A stretch of DNA of 64,000 nucleotides from Bacillota bacterium (GTDB taxonomy: Bacteria; Bacillota; Clostridia; Acetivibrionales; DTU013), in assembly GCA_023411575.1 (NCBI GenBank), contig JAEYOP010000017.1:62001-126000 (forward strand), written 5' to 3'. Shown piece by piece: positions 36,120-43,996 of this stretch. Positions within the stretch are counted from its first letter, which is position 1. The number at the start of each line of letters is the position of its first letter. A model generated the notes under the pieces. The model was not told the origin of the DNA. It worked only from the letters and a program-made list of their open reading frames with translations, and ran no database searches. Made by a program: the position numbers and the translations under genes.

Positions 36120-37195
36120 CGCCCCACCCCCGATATGCTGTTTTCCGGTTTTCCACCCGGCACAGCGACGGATTCCTTCCTCAACGCCGCAAGCGCTTTG
36201 ATCGCCTGCTCGGCAACCGCGCGGCCGCAGTTGCCGGCGCAAATTTTGAGCATTCTATCATTATCCCCGCCGAAAACCTGAAAGGCAAAGCCCAGGTCTT
36301 TTTGGGCATGTAAGTCCGCCACCCGGACGCCGTTCACAACGGCCTCCCCTTCGACCTCCAGGCGCGCCTTGCCGCCTACGCCGTTTGAAAAATACCTCAG
36401 CGCTCTTTTCCCTCCGTCTATCAGGATAAAGCGGCCGATCACGCTGATTTGATTGACGGAATCATCGTTGCTCATGGGAAGACCGGCATCCGCCAACTGG
36501 GTGGAAAGGACGTTCTGAAATTCCGCAGCAATTGCCGGCAGGAAATCGCGGGATACGTTTTCTATTACAGCGTCTCCGGTATCCCATCGTTCAATGACCT
36601 CCTGCGTGCTTGAATTCTGCCACATACGACTTTCCGGCTGCGTTTGCTGCTCCTGCCGCCGTATATATTCCTGAGGAGGATAGGCGCCGGCTTTTGCTTC
36701 CGGTTCAGTTGAAACCGCTTGTTTGGACTTTCTCAAAACCACCAGGCAGTGGGAAGGGATATCATGAAGTGCCTGCTTCTTTTTGGTAAACGCCGCCACG
36801 AGGCACCCTATCCCCATGGTTGCCAATGTGGAAGCAAGCGCTTTCAGCGCGGATCTGCCAACCGCGTTGATAAAAGAAATTTTTCCGCCTTCGGTGTTGG
36901 TCACCTTTATACCGAGGATTATTTTCCCAAGCGTGCCCTGAAGCTTCGAGGACTCCATCAACGCGCCGTATAAGACCGCCAGGAAAAGGATCACCCACAT
37001 CACGCTGTTGTATCCCGACGAATTGCTGTCATAGCTGTCAAAGGACAGGTTGCGTATCCCGGGAGAGAACACAAAAAGCAATACATATCCTATGGCAATA
37101 TCAATTGCAAAGGCCGCAAACCTCCTGAAAAATCCCGCGTAAGCAGGGGTGCTTCCGGTTGTGCCGGCGTTTATCGGTTTCATATCCATTTTCAT
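36116..37195 (-). CDS. RDD-family membrane protein with C-terminal DUF4410-like domain
   Basis: Residues 20-170 form an RDD domain: FFRRFAAFAIDIAIGYVLL with the Arg-Asp pattern, GTLGKIILGIKVTNTEGG, and a third helix. After a Gln-rich linker, residues 200-340 resemble DUF4410, a lipoprotein-like fold of unknown role (VIGRFILIDGGKRALRYFSN, GGKARLEVEGEAVVNG). RDD proteins have been linked to sodium transport and to small-molecule handling. A fusion with this domain is unusual. It is the middle gene of the operon, 16 bases after the previous one. Confidence 0.7.
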   Translation of the reverse strand: MKMDMKPINAGTTGSTPAYAGFFRRFAAFAIDIAIGYVLLFVFSPGIRNLSFDSYDSNSSGYNSVMWVILFLAVLYGALMESSKLQGTLGKIILGIKVTNTEGGKISFINAVGRSALKALASTLATMGIGCLVAAFTKKKQALHDIPSHCLVVLRKSKQAVSTEPEAKAGAYPPQEYIRRQEQQTQPESRMWQNSSTQEVIERWDTGDAVIENVSRDFLPAIAAEFQNVLSTQLADAGLPMSNDDSVNQISVIGRFILIDGGKRALRYFSNGVGGKARLEVEGEAVVNGVRVADLHAQKDLGFAFQVFGGDNDRMLKICAGNCGRAVAEQAIKALAALRKESVAVPGGKPENSISGVGR

Positions 37196-37211
37196 TCCGT
37201 CCTTTCATTGA

Positions 37212-38834
37212 TTATTCCGCTTTCAGCTCCTGCACTAAAAAGATCATCTGAAAATCATAGCCGTTTATAAACTGCCGGATATCCTCGACCAATTCGGGAC
37301 AGGCGGCGATGCCCTTCGCGCCGAGCAATTCCCAATCGAGCTTGAAATCGCCGTGCAGCATTCCGTCCTTCCTGGCCTGCGGCAGGTCGGCAAGCAATGC
37401 GTTGGCGTGCTTGCGTGTTTCGGCGGTATATAACGCCTCCGCCTCCTCGGGGGTCGCCGGTGCTTTCAGCTTGCCCGCCTGATACTGCGCGTTCAGGGTT
37501 TCGGTCACCGTGTTGAAATAGCTGAAGTCGTTGGGAAAGTCGAAAGACAAAACAGGACCGTAGAAGTTGGTCGAGAACGACATGTTTTCAAACATCCAGG
37601 TATCCGCAAACCGGGTGGACAGTATCTTTTTGATTTGATCGGCATCGATCGTGAGCTTATTGTGATAATTGATTCCCTTGTCGGACAGCGCGGCGGCCAG
37701 ATCGCCGAAATACCGGTCCAGATAGGCCGCGCCTTTTTCCGTGCCCTTATGCTGCTCCCAATCCTGGAAGTCCGGCATTAAAATCTCCGCCGCCGCAGTA
37801 TAGAAGCCGAGATCGGTCAGGTATTTCTCCATATGGGGCTTGAACGCCTCCGAATAGTCGCTTAAAGGAAATGACAGCATCGGCATCGTAATATCGTAGG
37901 AGCTATCGCCGTTGGCCCCTATTTGATACTGCATTTCGAAGTCCAGGCGGACTTTATCCTGTGCTGAATTCAGCTGAGAGACCAGCTTTTCGTAAGTGCC
38001 CTTAATATAGTCCTGCGCTCCGGAGCGAGGGACATATGGCGGTATGTTCAGGGACTGAAGCTTCGCGGGATCCGGCAGAAAGACCGTTATCTTTATGCTG
38101 CTGTCGGTGAAGACGGCCTCCGTGTTCTTCGGCTCCTTTATTGCGGCCAGAAAGAAGGGATCGGGGTTCATCTGCTTTCCCTGTCCGGCGAGCTGATCCG
38201 GGAGCCTGGTAAATGCTTCGTTGAGCATTGCATCCTGCTGCTTCGCTGTTAATTTTCCCTGTTGAGGAAGGGAACGGCCATTCTGTTCACTGTCTCCCAA
38301 ATCAGGATTGCCGGGGACAGACGGCATCTCAGCCGGCGTCCTATTTTGGGTTTGAACGGCGGCAACCGGTGAAGCCGTATTGCCATGCCTGATAAAGGAG
38401 GAAAGCAGTAACCCGGCAATGACCACGCCAAATACGCAAATGCCGCCGATGACAAATAATTTCCCTCTGCCTTTTTCCGGCTTTTCCGCAGTCCCGGGCG
38501 TGAAACTTGCTGCGGCTTCCTTTTTATATGGAACGCCTTCGGCTTCATGAGGCAATGACTCCTGTTTGGTCCCGGCCACCGGAACGGCTCCCGTTTTGAC
38601 CGGTTCCGATGCTTTTGGCGCAGGGGCAGCCGGCTTTGCTGGAGATGGACCGGTTTCCCCGGTTCTAAAGGAAGCCGCCCCGGCCGGTTCCCCGATTGGT
38701 TCGGGCCTTCGCGCCCCCGGTACCGCGGGGGCACTGATCTTCTCCTTGTAATCCGGATGACCCTCAAATACGATTTTTTCCGTTGCGAGGAATGCAAGTG
38801 GCTTTGACCGATCATAGCTGTTTTCTTTTGACAT
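37212..38834 (-). CDS. Single-pass membrane protein with large extracytoplasmic domain
   Basis: This 540-residue protein starts at ATG 38834, 8 bases after GGAGG. Residues 1-120 are a disordered Pro/Ala/Lys-rich cytoplasmic region, 126-146 a membrane helix, and 150-540 an outside domain with no recognised family (PFFLAAIKEPKNTEAVFTD, DFEMQYQIGANGDSSYDITMP). The topology resembles some anti-sigma-factor or envelope-stress sensors, but no zinc-finger or anti-sigma motif is visible. It heads the operon with the RDD protein and the Asp-box lipoprotein. Confidence 0.65.
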   Translation of the reverse strand: MSKENSYDRSKPLAFLATEKIVFEGHPDYKEKISAPAVPGARRPEPIGEPAGAASFRTGETGPSPAKPAAPAPKASEPVKTGAVPVAGTKQESLPHEAEGVPYKKEAAASFTPGTAEKPEKGRGKLFVIGGICVFGVVIAGLLLSSFIRHGNTASPVAAVQTQNRTPAEMPSVPGNPDLGDSEQNGRSLPQQGKLTAKQQDAMLNEAFTRLPDQLAGQGKQMNPDPFFLAAIKEPKNTEAVFTDSSIKITVFLPDPAKLQSLNIPPYVPRSGAQDYIKGTYEKLVSQLNSAQDKVRLDFEMQYQIGANGDSSYDITMPMLSFPLSDYSEAFKPHMEKYLTDLGFYTAAAEILMPDFQDWEQHKGTEKGAAYLDRYFGDLAAALSDKGINYHNKLTIDADQIKKILSTRFADTWMFENMSFSTNFYGPVLSFDFPNDFSYFNTVTETLNAQYQAGKLKAPATPEEAEALYTAETRKHANALLADLPQARKDGMLHGDFKLDWELLGAKGIAACPELVEDIRQFINGYDFQMIFLVQELKAE

Positions 38835-38890
38835 CTCATCAGCCTCCAACTTTTACTTTTCGAAACAGGATTTATTCCCCAGCTCTGTTT

Positions 38891-38908
38891 TATAATGGAC
38901 TCATTATA
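38891..38908 (-). promoter_or_regulatory. Promoter -10 inside a palindrome, membrane-protein operon
   Basis: TATAATG (38891-38897) and CATTATA (38902-38908) are inverted copies 4 bases apart. On the minus strand the right copy forms an extended -10 (TGCTATAAT) 69 bases before the start. The symmetry may bind a regulator. Confidence 0.5.
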
Positions 38909-39012
38909 GCACATTCCTCGTTTTCTGTGGTTGAATTGAAACTGAAAAAAGGTGAACGTAACTGAATAAAAGTTGAATTTTGAGCTCAACAAAAAATGCC
39001 GCGGCAAAACAA

Positions 39013-39049
39013 ACGACCGTTTCCCGCTGGAATGCCGGAAAACGGTCGT
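39013..39049 (-). terminator. Terminator of the GH43-like gene
   Basis: ACGACCGTTT (39013-39022) and AAACGGTCGT (39040-39049) pair perfectly; on the minus strand the stem is followed by TTGTTTTG and, further on, a T-run. It lies 49 bases after the stop of the GH43-like gene. Confidence 0.65.
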
Positions 39050-39097
39050 AGTTTGATTGCCTTATATGGTCTGCTTTGGTGGTTTAAGACTCGATGT

Positions 39098-40033
39098 TCA
39101 TCTGCTATCCCCAAATGCTGCGAGCAGGCGGGCGCATTCCTCTGCGGTGATTGGGAGAACTCCGCCGTGGCGCTTCTTGTTTTTCCCCAGATCAAAGGAC
39201 TCGTCCGGAAGAATCCGGAACTCGCCGCTGTCAAGGTCCGATGTAAGAAGGGGAAGATATCCCTTCCCTTCCGCGAAGCGATCCACGATAAGGCACCACT
39301 CCTCACGGCCGTCAAGTTTGAAAATCTGGGGTCCTTCCACGCCCTTCAATTCCTCCAGAACCGGAGCGTTCAGATGAACAAAGGCGTCTTTTTCCAACGA
39401 TGCGCCTTTTTCCGCCCGGATATTCTTCGTGGTTTCATCTTTGGAGAAGCGGTAGTAACTGCCTCCCTGCGCAATGATCGTAGTATCGATGATATGATTG
39501 TCCCGTTCTATATATTTTTCCGGGGTGGTAAAGCTGCGAAAATCCTTCGTGCGGGCGCAGTAAATTTTCTGCTTCCGTTCTTTCTCCTGTGGCTCCCGGG
39601 TAGCAGACGCCCAAAACACCAGAAAATTGCCCTTCTCTTCGTCATATACGGCCTCCGGGGCCCAAACGCACCCCGCGCCTTCTATGCCAAGCGTGACGGG
39701 CCAGGGGGAAGACCACTGGACCAGGTCGCCGGATTCCCAAACAATGATGTCACGGCTGCCGGTGTTCACCGCAGCGTCCCAGCCTTTTCCGCCTGCAATG
39801 CGGAGATCCGTAGCGATCAGATAAAACTTGCCCTCCTTCGGCGAACGTACGATAAAAGGATCCCGCACTCCCTTCTCCCCGAGATCCGAACGCAAGACCG
39901 GCAAGCCGGCATTCAAATCCGTCCAGTGCAGTCCATCCTCGCTATAAGCGAAATAAACCTGCTCCCCGTCAGCCTGCTCGCCGATAAAATGTGCCAAAAG
40001 ATAACCAGAGCTCTGGCTATTGTGTATTGTCAA
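39098..40033 (-). CDS. Glycoside hydrolase family 43-like protein
   Basis: This 311-residue intracellular protein starts at TTG 40033 after AAGGGGG. It has the five-bladed propeller pattern of GH43/GH117-like enzymes: YFAYSEDGLHWTDLN, GVRDPFIVRSPKEGKFYLIATD, with the conserved RDP aspartate, and CVWAPEAVYDEEKGNFLVFW, with the acidic residue of blade two. These act on arabinose- or xylose-containing sugars. There is no signal peptide, so it would act on imported oligosaccharides. Upstream at about 40040-40070 the sequence CTATAGTATCTTTACTATGG is a near-palindrome that may be its operator. Confidence 0.82.
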   Translation of the reverse strand: MTIHNSQSSGYLLAHFIGEQADGEQVYFAYSEDGLHWTDLNAGLPVLRSDLGEKGVRDPFIVRSPKEGKFYLIATDLRIAGGKGWDAAVNTGSRDIIVWESGDLVQWSSPWPVTLGIEGAGCVWAPEAVYDEEKGNFLVFWASATREPQEKERKQKIYCARTKDFRSFTTPEKYIERDNHIIDTTIIAQGGSYYRFSKDETTKNIRAEKGASLEKDAFVHLNAPVLEELKGVEGPQIFKLDGREEWCLIVDRFAEGKGYLPLLTSDLDSGEFRILPDESFDLGKNKKRHGGVLPITAEECARLLAAFGDSR

Positions 40034-40125
40034 AATAACATCCCCCTTACTATATCCATAGTAAAGATACTATAGGTAAACATCAACGCAGTCAACTTAA
40101 TTTTACGCGTTGTGCCGGCTGATTT

Positions 40126-41613
40126 TTATAGTATTTCGCTTTCGAATATCTTTCTAAAATGATACCCATAGATGGAAAAGGTTATGGCCATGGGGAAAAG
40201 ATTCGGCCGTTTAAACAGCGCCCAAAAAAACAGCTTCCAGTAATAGACCCTTTCTCTTTCCAAAATTCCAAGACGGAATATGGATTTAAGCAAAGCACTT
40301 AAATTACTGAAATTAATAGTAATTTTTGTTTTTTGATGCACCGCATTGTATTCCTTGAAAAACCGCATAACACGCGCATAATAGGATTTGGGCTCATAAA
40401 TCGCGCCAAGCACTTTTGCATACCCGTCAAGGAGCGATTTATGATCCATTTTGGGGACAAAATTAATGGAGAAGTCCGTATTGTCGCCTGTCATACTGTT
40501 CAAAATGCGACCTTCTTTTGTAAGCCTCTGATACAGCTTCGTTCCGCGCGGAGCGTTTAATAAACCCACCATGGCCGTAATAACGCCGCTTTCCTGTATA
40601 AACCGGATCAGGGTTTCAAAGATCGATTCCGGATCGTTGTCAAAGCCTACGATAAATCCTCCCTGGACTTGCAAACCTGCCCTTTGGCATTTTTTTATAC
40701 AGGCCAGAAGATCACGGTTTTTGTTCTGGAGCTTGTTGCACTCTACCAGGCTTTCTTCATTCGGGGATTCGATGCCGATGAATACCATGTCGAAACCGGC
40801 TTTTACCATCAAATCCATCAGCTTTTCATCGTCGGCAAGATTGATGGAGCATTCTGTAAAAAAGGTGAATGGATATTCTTTTTTCTCCATCCATTCAATC
40901 AGGGCCGGTAAAACTTCATTTTTTATACTTTCTTTATTCCCAATAAAATTATCATCGACAAAAAATACACTCTGCCGCCAGCCCGATGAATATAAGGCTT
41001 CCAGTTCCGCAAGAATTTGATCCTTGCTTTTAATTCGCGGCGTTCGTCCAAAAAGGGTTATGATGTCGCAGAACTCACAGTTAAAAGGGCATCCTCGGGA
41101 ATACTGAATATTCATGGAAGCATATTTTCTCATGTCTATGAGCTCCCACAGAGGAATAGGAGCTTTCTTCATATCCGCCCATTCCGTAGAGGTATAGATA
41201 TGTTTTGCCTGCCCTTTTTCAAGGTCCTCAAGGAAAAGAGGAAGGGTGATCTCCGCCTCATTCAGCACCAGATAATCAATATCATCATATTTCTCACTCC
41301 AGGCCGTAAAGAGCGGCCCGCCGGCAACCATTTTAACGCCCGTTTTCTTGCACCTGGTCATAACGGTATTGACGGATTCCCTTTGGATCGACATAGCACT
41401 GATGAATACATAATCCGCCCACAGCAGGTCCTCGTCCTTCAACCCTTTTATACTCATATCAATAAGCTTTTTCTCCCATTCCGCAGGAAGCATGGCTGCC
41501 ACTGTAAGCAGCCCCAGGGGAGGGAAAGCGGCCTTTTTCGAAATAAATTTCAAAGCATGCTTGAAGCTCCAGAACGTATCCGGGAAATCCGGATAAACCA
41601 GTAAAATTCTCAT
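40126..41613 (-). CDS. B12-binding-domain radical SAM protein (DUF4070, HpnR-like)
   Basis: This 495-residue enzyme has a cobalamin-binding domain (residues 1-140, MRILLVYPDFPDTFWSFKHA) and a radical SAM domain with SRGCPFNCEFCDI (CxxxCxxC) at about residues 172-184. A DUF4070-type C-terminal region (PKSYYARVMRFFKEY) follows. The opening and the GKAxFPPLGLLTVAAMLP-like segment match the group that includes hopanoid C-3 methylase HpnR. No squalene-hopene genes are in the window, so the substrate is open; methylation of an unactivated carbon is the likely chemistry. It is A+T-richer than its neighbours. Confidence 0.85.
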   Translation of the reverse strand: MRILLVYPDFPDTFWSFKHALKFISKKAAFPPLGLLTVAAMLPAEWEKKLIDMSIKGLKDEDLLWADYVFISAMSIQRESVNTVMTRCKKTGVKMVAGGPLFTAWSEKYDDIDYLVLNEAEITLPLFLEDLEKGQAKHIYTSTEWADMKKAPIPLWELIDMRKYASMNIQYSRGCPFNCEFCDIITLFGRTPRIKSKDQILAELEALYSSGWRQSVFFVDDNFIGNKESIKNEVLPALIEWMEKKEYPFTFFTECSINLADDEKLMDLMVKAGFDMVFIGIESPNEESLVECNKLQNKNRDLLACIKKCQRAGLQVQGGFIVGFDNDPESIFETLIRFIQESGVITAMVGLLNAPRGTKLYQRLTKEGRILNSMTGDNTDFSINFVPKMDHKSLLDGYAKVLGAIYEPKSYYARVMRFFKEYNAVHQKTKITINFSNLSALLKSIFRLGILERERVYYWKLFFWALFKRPNLFPMAITFSIYGYHFRKIFESEIL

Positions 41614-41927
41614 AAAAATGCTCCTGACATAAAGATTTTAATGATTCCCTTTCATTCTACCGGACCGTACTAAATTTACCGGTAGTTCCTCGAATAGGAA
41701 CAACTTCTATTATTGGCCAACCGGCACAAATGTATCCGCTGTTCTTTCTCCCATCGCAAAAAATAGAGAAGGACGGAAGCTCTATAATGAGCCCTCCGCC
41801 CTAAAGGATTTGATAATCAATTCTGCCTGCATATTCCTATTGCCATAACCGGACACGCCCAAATAAAAGAGGGGCAGCTTCCGTATCCATCAAGGTTGCC
41901 TCTGTTGTCGTTCCTTCTGTCTCCCCA
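41614..41927. other. Intergenic region with small inverted repeats
   Basis: The stretch contains CTACCGG (41657-41663) with CCGGTAG (41679-41685), close to the start of the radical SAM gene and possibly an operator, and a terminator-like stem at 41771-41803. No coding frame is supported. Confidence 0.45.
41771..41803 (-). terminator. Probable terminator of the TPR-protein gene
   Basis: On the minus strand GGGCGGAGGGCTC and GAGCTTCCGTCC pair imperfectly around ATTATA and are followed by TTCTCTATTTTTT. It lies about 125 bases after the stop codon. Confidence 0.45.
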
Positions 41928-43703
41928 TTATTGAAACAGAGCTTTGAACTTATCCGTACTTTCGGCCCCATCAAAGAATTTGTCTTTTTTAATCTCCTCT
42001 TTTAGGATCGGATTCAATTCGAAGGCTTTACTAAGGTGGTTAACTGCTTCATCGAACCTGTATTCCATGACCAGTGCCTTAGCTTTTCCATAATAGGCAT
42101 CTGCATAATTCTTATCCAAATCATTTATGATTTTGTCAAAGCATGCGATTGACTCGTCGTATCTGCTTAAATACAGTAAGGTATACGCTTTATTGCTATA
42201 AATGGTTATGTAATCCGGATAAAGCTTGAGCACATCGTCATATGCTGTTACTGCCTGTTCAAGCAGCCCGCGGTAGAAAAAAACATTCGCTTTGCCGCAT
42301 AGTGCCGATTTATTTTGGGGATCCAGTTCAAGCACCTTATCATAGCATTTCTGAGCATCATCATATTTCCCCGCATTACTCAGCGCATCGCCTTTATTAT
42401 TGTAGGCGTCAATGTATTTGGGATCAAGTTCTATGGCCTTATCGTAACAGCTTATCGCCTCCTGGTATTTCCCGCTGAAATGCAAAGCGGCGCCCTTGTT
42501 GTAATAAAGGTAAGGCAACTGCTCCGGAGATTTGGCAATTGCTTTGTCATAATACGCAACAGCCTGGTCATACTTCCGCAGAGCGAACAAAGAATCCCCT
42601 TCGCCGATATACGCCAGATAATAGTTCTGATCCAATGCTATGGCCTTCTCGAAATACTCCAGAGATTCCTTATACTGTGCCTTATTATACAGGGCCATTC
42701 CCTTCGAGTAGAAATACTCCTTATTTTCCGGGCTTTTGAATAAATAAATGCTCTGATTCTGACTTCCGTCGATTTTGACCTTATAGAACCCTTTTCTCGT
42801 AAAATTCTTCATATCGCTATCCAAAGCGGAGTAGTAAATCCAGTCATAGGCCAGATTTATTTCCGTCGCGTCCGCATCGATAAGCTTTTGCTTCCCCGAA
42901 CCGTCAAGTTTCATCTTATATATGCCGTCTTTATGTACAACGTAATATACCCATTCCTTGTAGATGTTGATGTTCGTAACTTGTGAATCAACGAGCTTTA
43001 CTCTGCCGGTTCCGTCGGTTTTTATCCTGTAAAGTCCGGTATTCGGGTAATCCGCCACATAGAAGATCCATCCCCCGGCAACGTTGATTTCCAGCCTGTA
43101 GGCACTGTGGTCGCTTAATTGGGTCATTTTGCTTCCATCTGTTTTCATCTTGTAAAGGGTCGCGTTTTTAATATGATTTTCAAAGTAAATCCAATCGCCG
43201 ATTACATTCAGGCAGCTTACGGAATAATCACTTATCCTTGCCCTGCCGGTGCCATCCAGCTTTACTTTGTATGGTTTTTTGGAATCACTGGCATTTTCAT
43301 AATACAGCCAGTCTCCGGCAATATTTATGTATTCTGCTTCATCATTGTTCAGCTTGATCTTTTTGCTTCCATCCGTTTTGATTTTGTATAACCCAAGATT
43401 TTTGAAGACTCCCGTATTCGCTGTATAATTATATAACCTGCAGTATATATAATCTCCGACGACATTTATATATTCTGCATCGTCATTGCATATTTTAGTA
43501 AGCCTGCTTCCATCCTTCATGACTTTTTTCAGGCCTTCTCCCACATAACTGAAATAAATCCAATCCCCGTTTTCCGCAACCATACCATAGTTCGCAATGT
43601 TCCCGATGCTATTTCCCCTGGCATCGCTCTGTCCATAAGAATAAGCAATGCTAGAAAGCAACAAGCCCAGTACGATTGAGAAAGAAATAATGTATTTTCT
43701 CAT
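41928..43703 (-). CDS. Secreted DUF5050-like propeller and TPR protein
   Basis: This 591-residue protein starts at ATG 43703 after GGAGGAG and has a signal peptide ending AYSYG. Residues 30-320 are repeated units of about 40 residues built on DWIYYxN, YKVKLDGTGRxR and similar, the DUF5050 propeller pattern. Residues 335-560 are six or so tetratricopeptide repeats (YYNKGAALHFSGKYQEAISCYDKAIELDPKY is one, split here by position 420). It is probably a surface or envelope protein-interaction module. The gene is A+T-rich and stands alone, divergent from recQ. Confidence 0.8.
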   Translation of the reverse strand: MRKYIISFSIVLGLLLSSIAYSYGQSDARGNSIGNIANYGMVAENGDWIYFSYVGEGLKKVMKDGSRLTKICNDDAEYINVVGDYIYCRLYNYTANTGVFKNLGLYKIKTDGSKKIKLNNDEAEYINIAGDWLYYENASDSKKPYKVKLDGTGRARISDYSVSCLNVIGDWIYFENHIKNATLYKMKTDGSKMTQLSDHSAYRLEINVAGGWIFYVADYPNTGLYRIKTDGTGRVKLVDSQVTNINIYKEWVYYVVHKDGIYKMKLDGSGKQKLIDADATEINLAYDWIYYSALDSDMKNFTRKGFYKVKIDGSQNQSIYLFKSPENKEYFYSKGMALYNKAQYKESLEYFEKAIALDQNYYLAYIGEGDSLFALRKYDQAVAYYDKAIAKSPEQLPYLYYNKGAALHFSGKYQEAISCYDKAIELDPKYIDAYNNKGDALSNAGKYDDAQKCYDKVLELDPQNKSALCGKANVFFYRGLLEQAVTAYDDVLKLYPDYITIYSNKAYTLLYLSRYDESIACFDKIINDLDKNYADAYYGKAKALVMEYRFDEAVNHLSKAFELNPILKEEIKKDKFFDGAESTDKFKALFQ

Positions 43704-43913
43704 ATTGAACTCCTCCGTGTATTTATTATGCTGGCGGTAAGATGCATCCATGAATTCGCAAATTGCCGGTTGTTCGAGTATGGGTTTAAAAACGTTGCAT
43801 ATTTACTAATTCCCATAATGTTACCATAATTAGTTAAAATTTTCAATACTGAGAAAGCTTCTTGACAGGAAACCAATTAATTCAATCGGTATGCCCCATG
43901 AGGTTTGCTCCTT

Positions 43914-43942
43914 TTGACGCCGGCTAATCTTTGGTATATAAT
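43914..43942 (+). promoter_or_regulatory. Promoter of recQ
   Basis: TTGACG (43914-43919), a 17-base spacer and TATAAT (43937-43942) lie 55 bases before the start of recQ. Confidence 0.8.
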
Positions 43943-43996
43943 GGAGAAACACGTTTTATTGTCAAATAGGATAAGAAGGATAATAACGGGACGATA

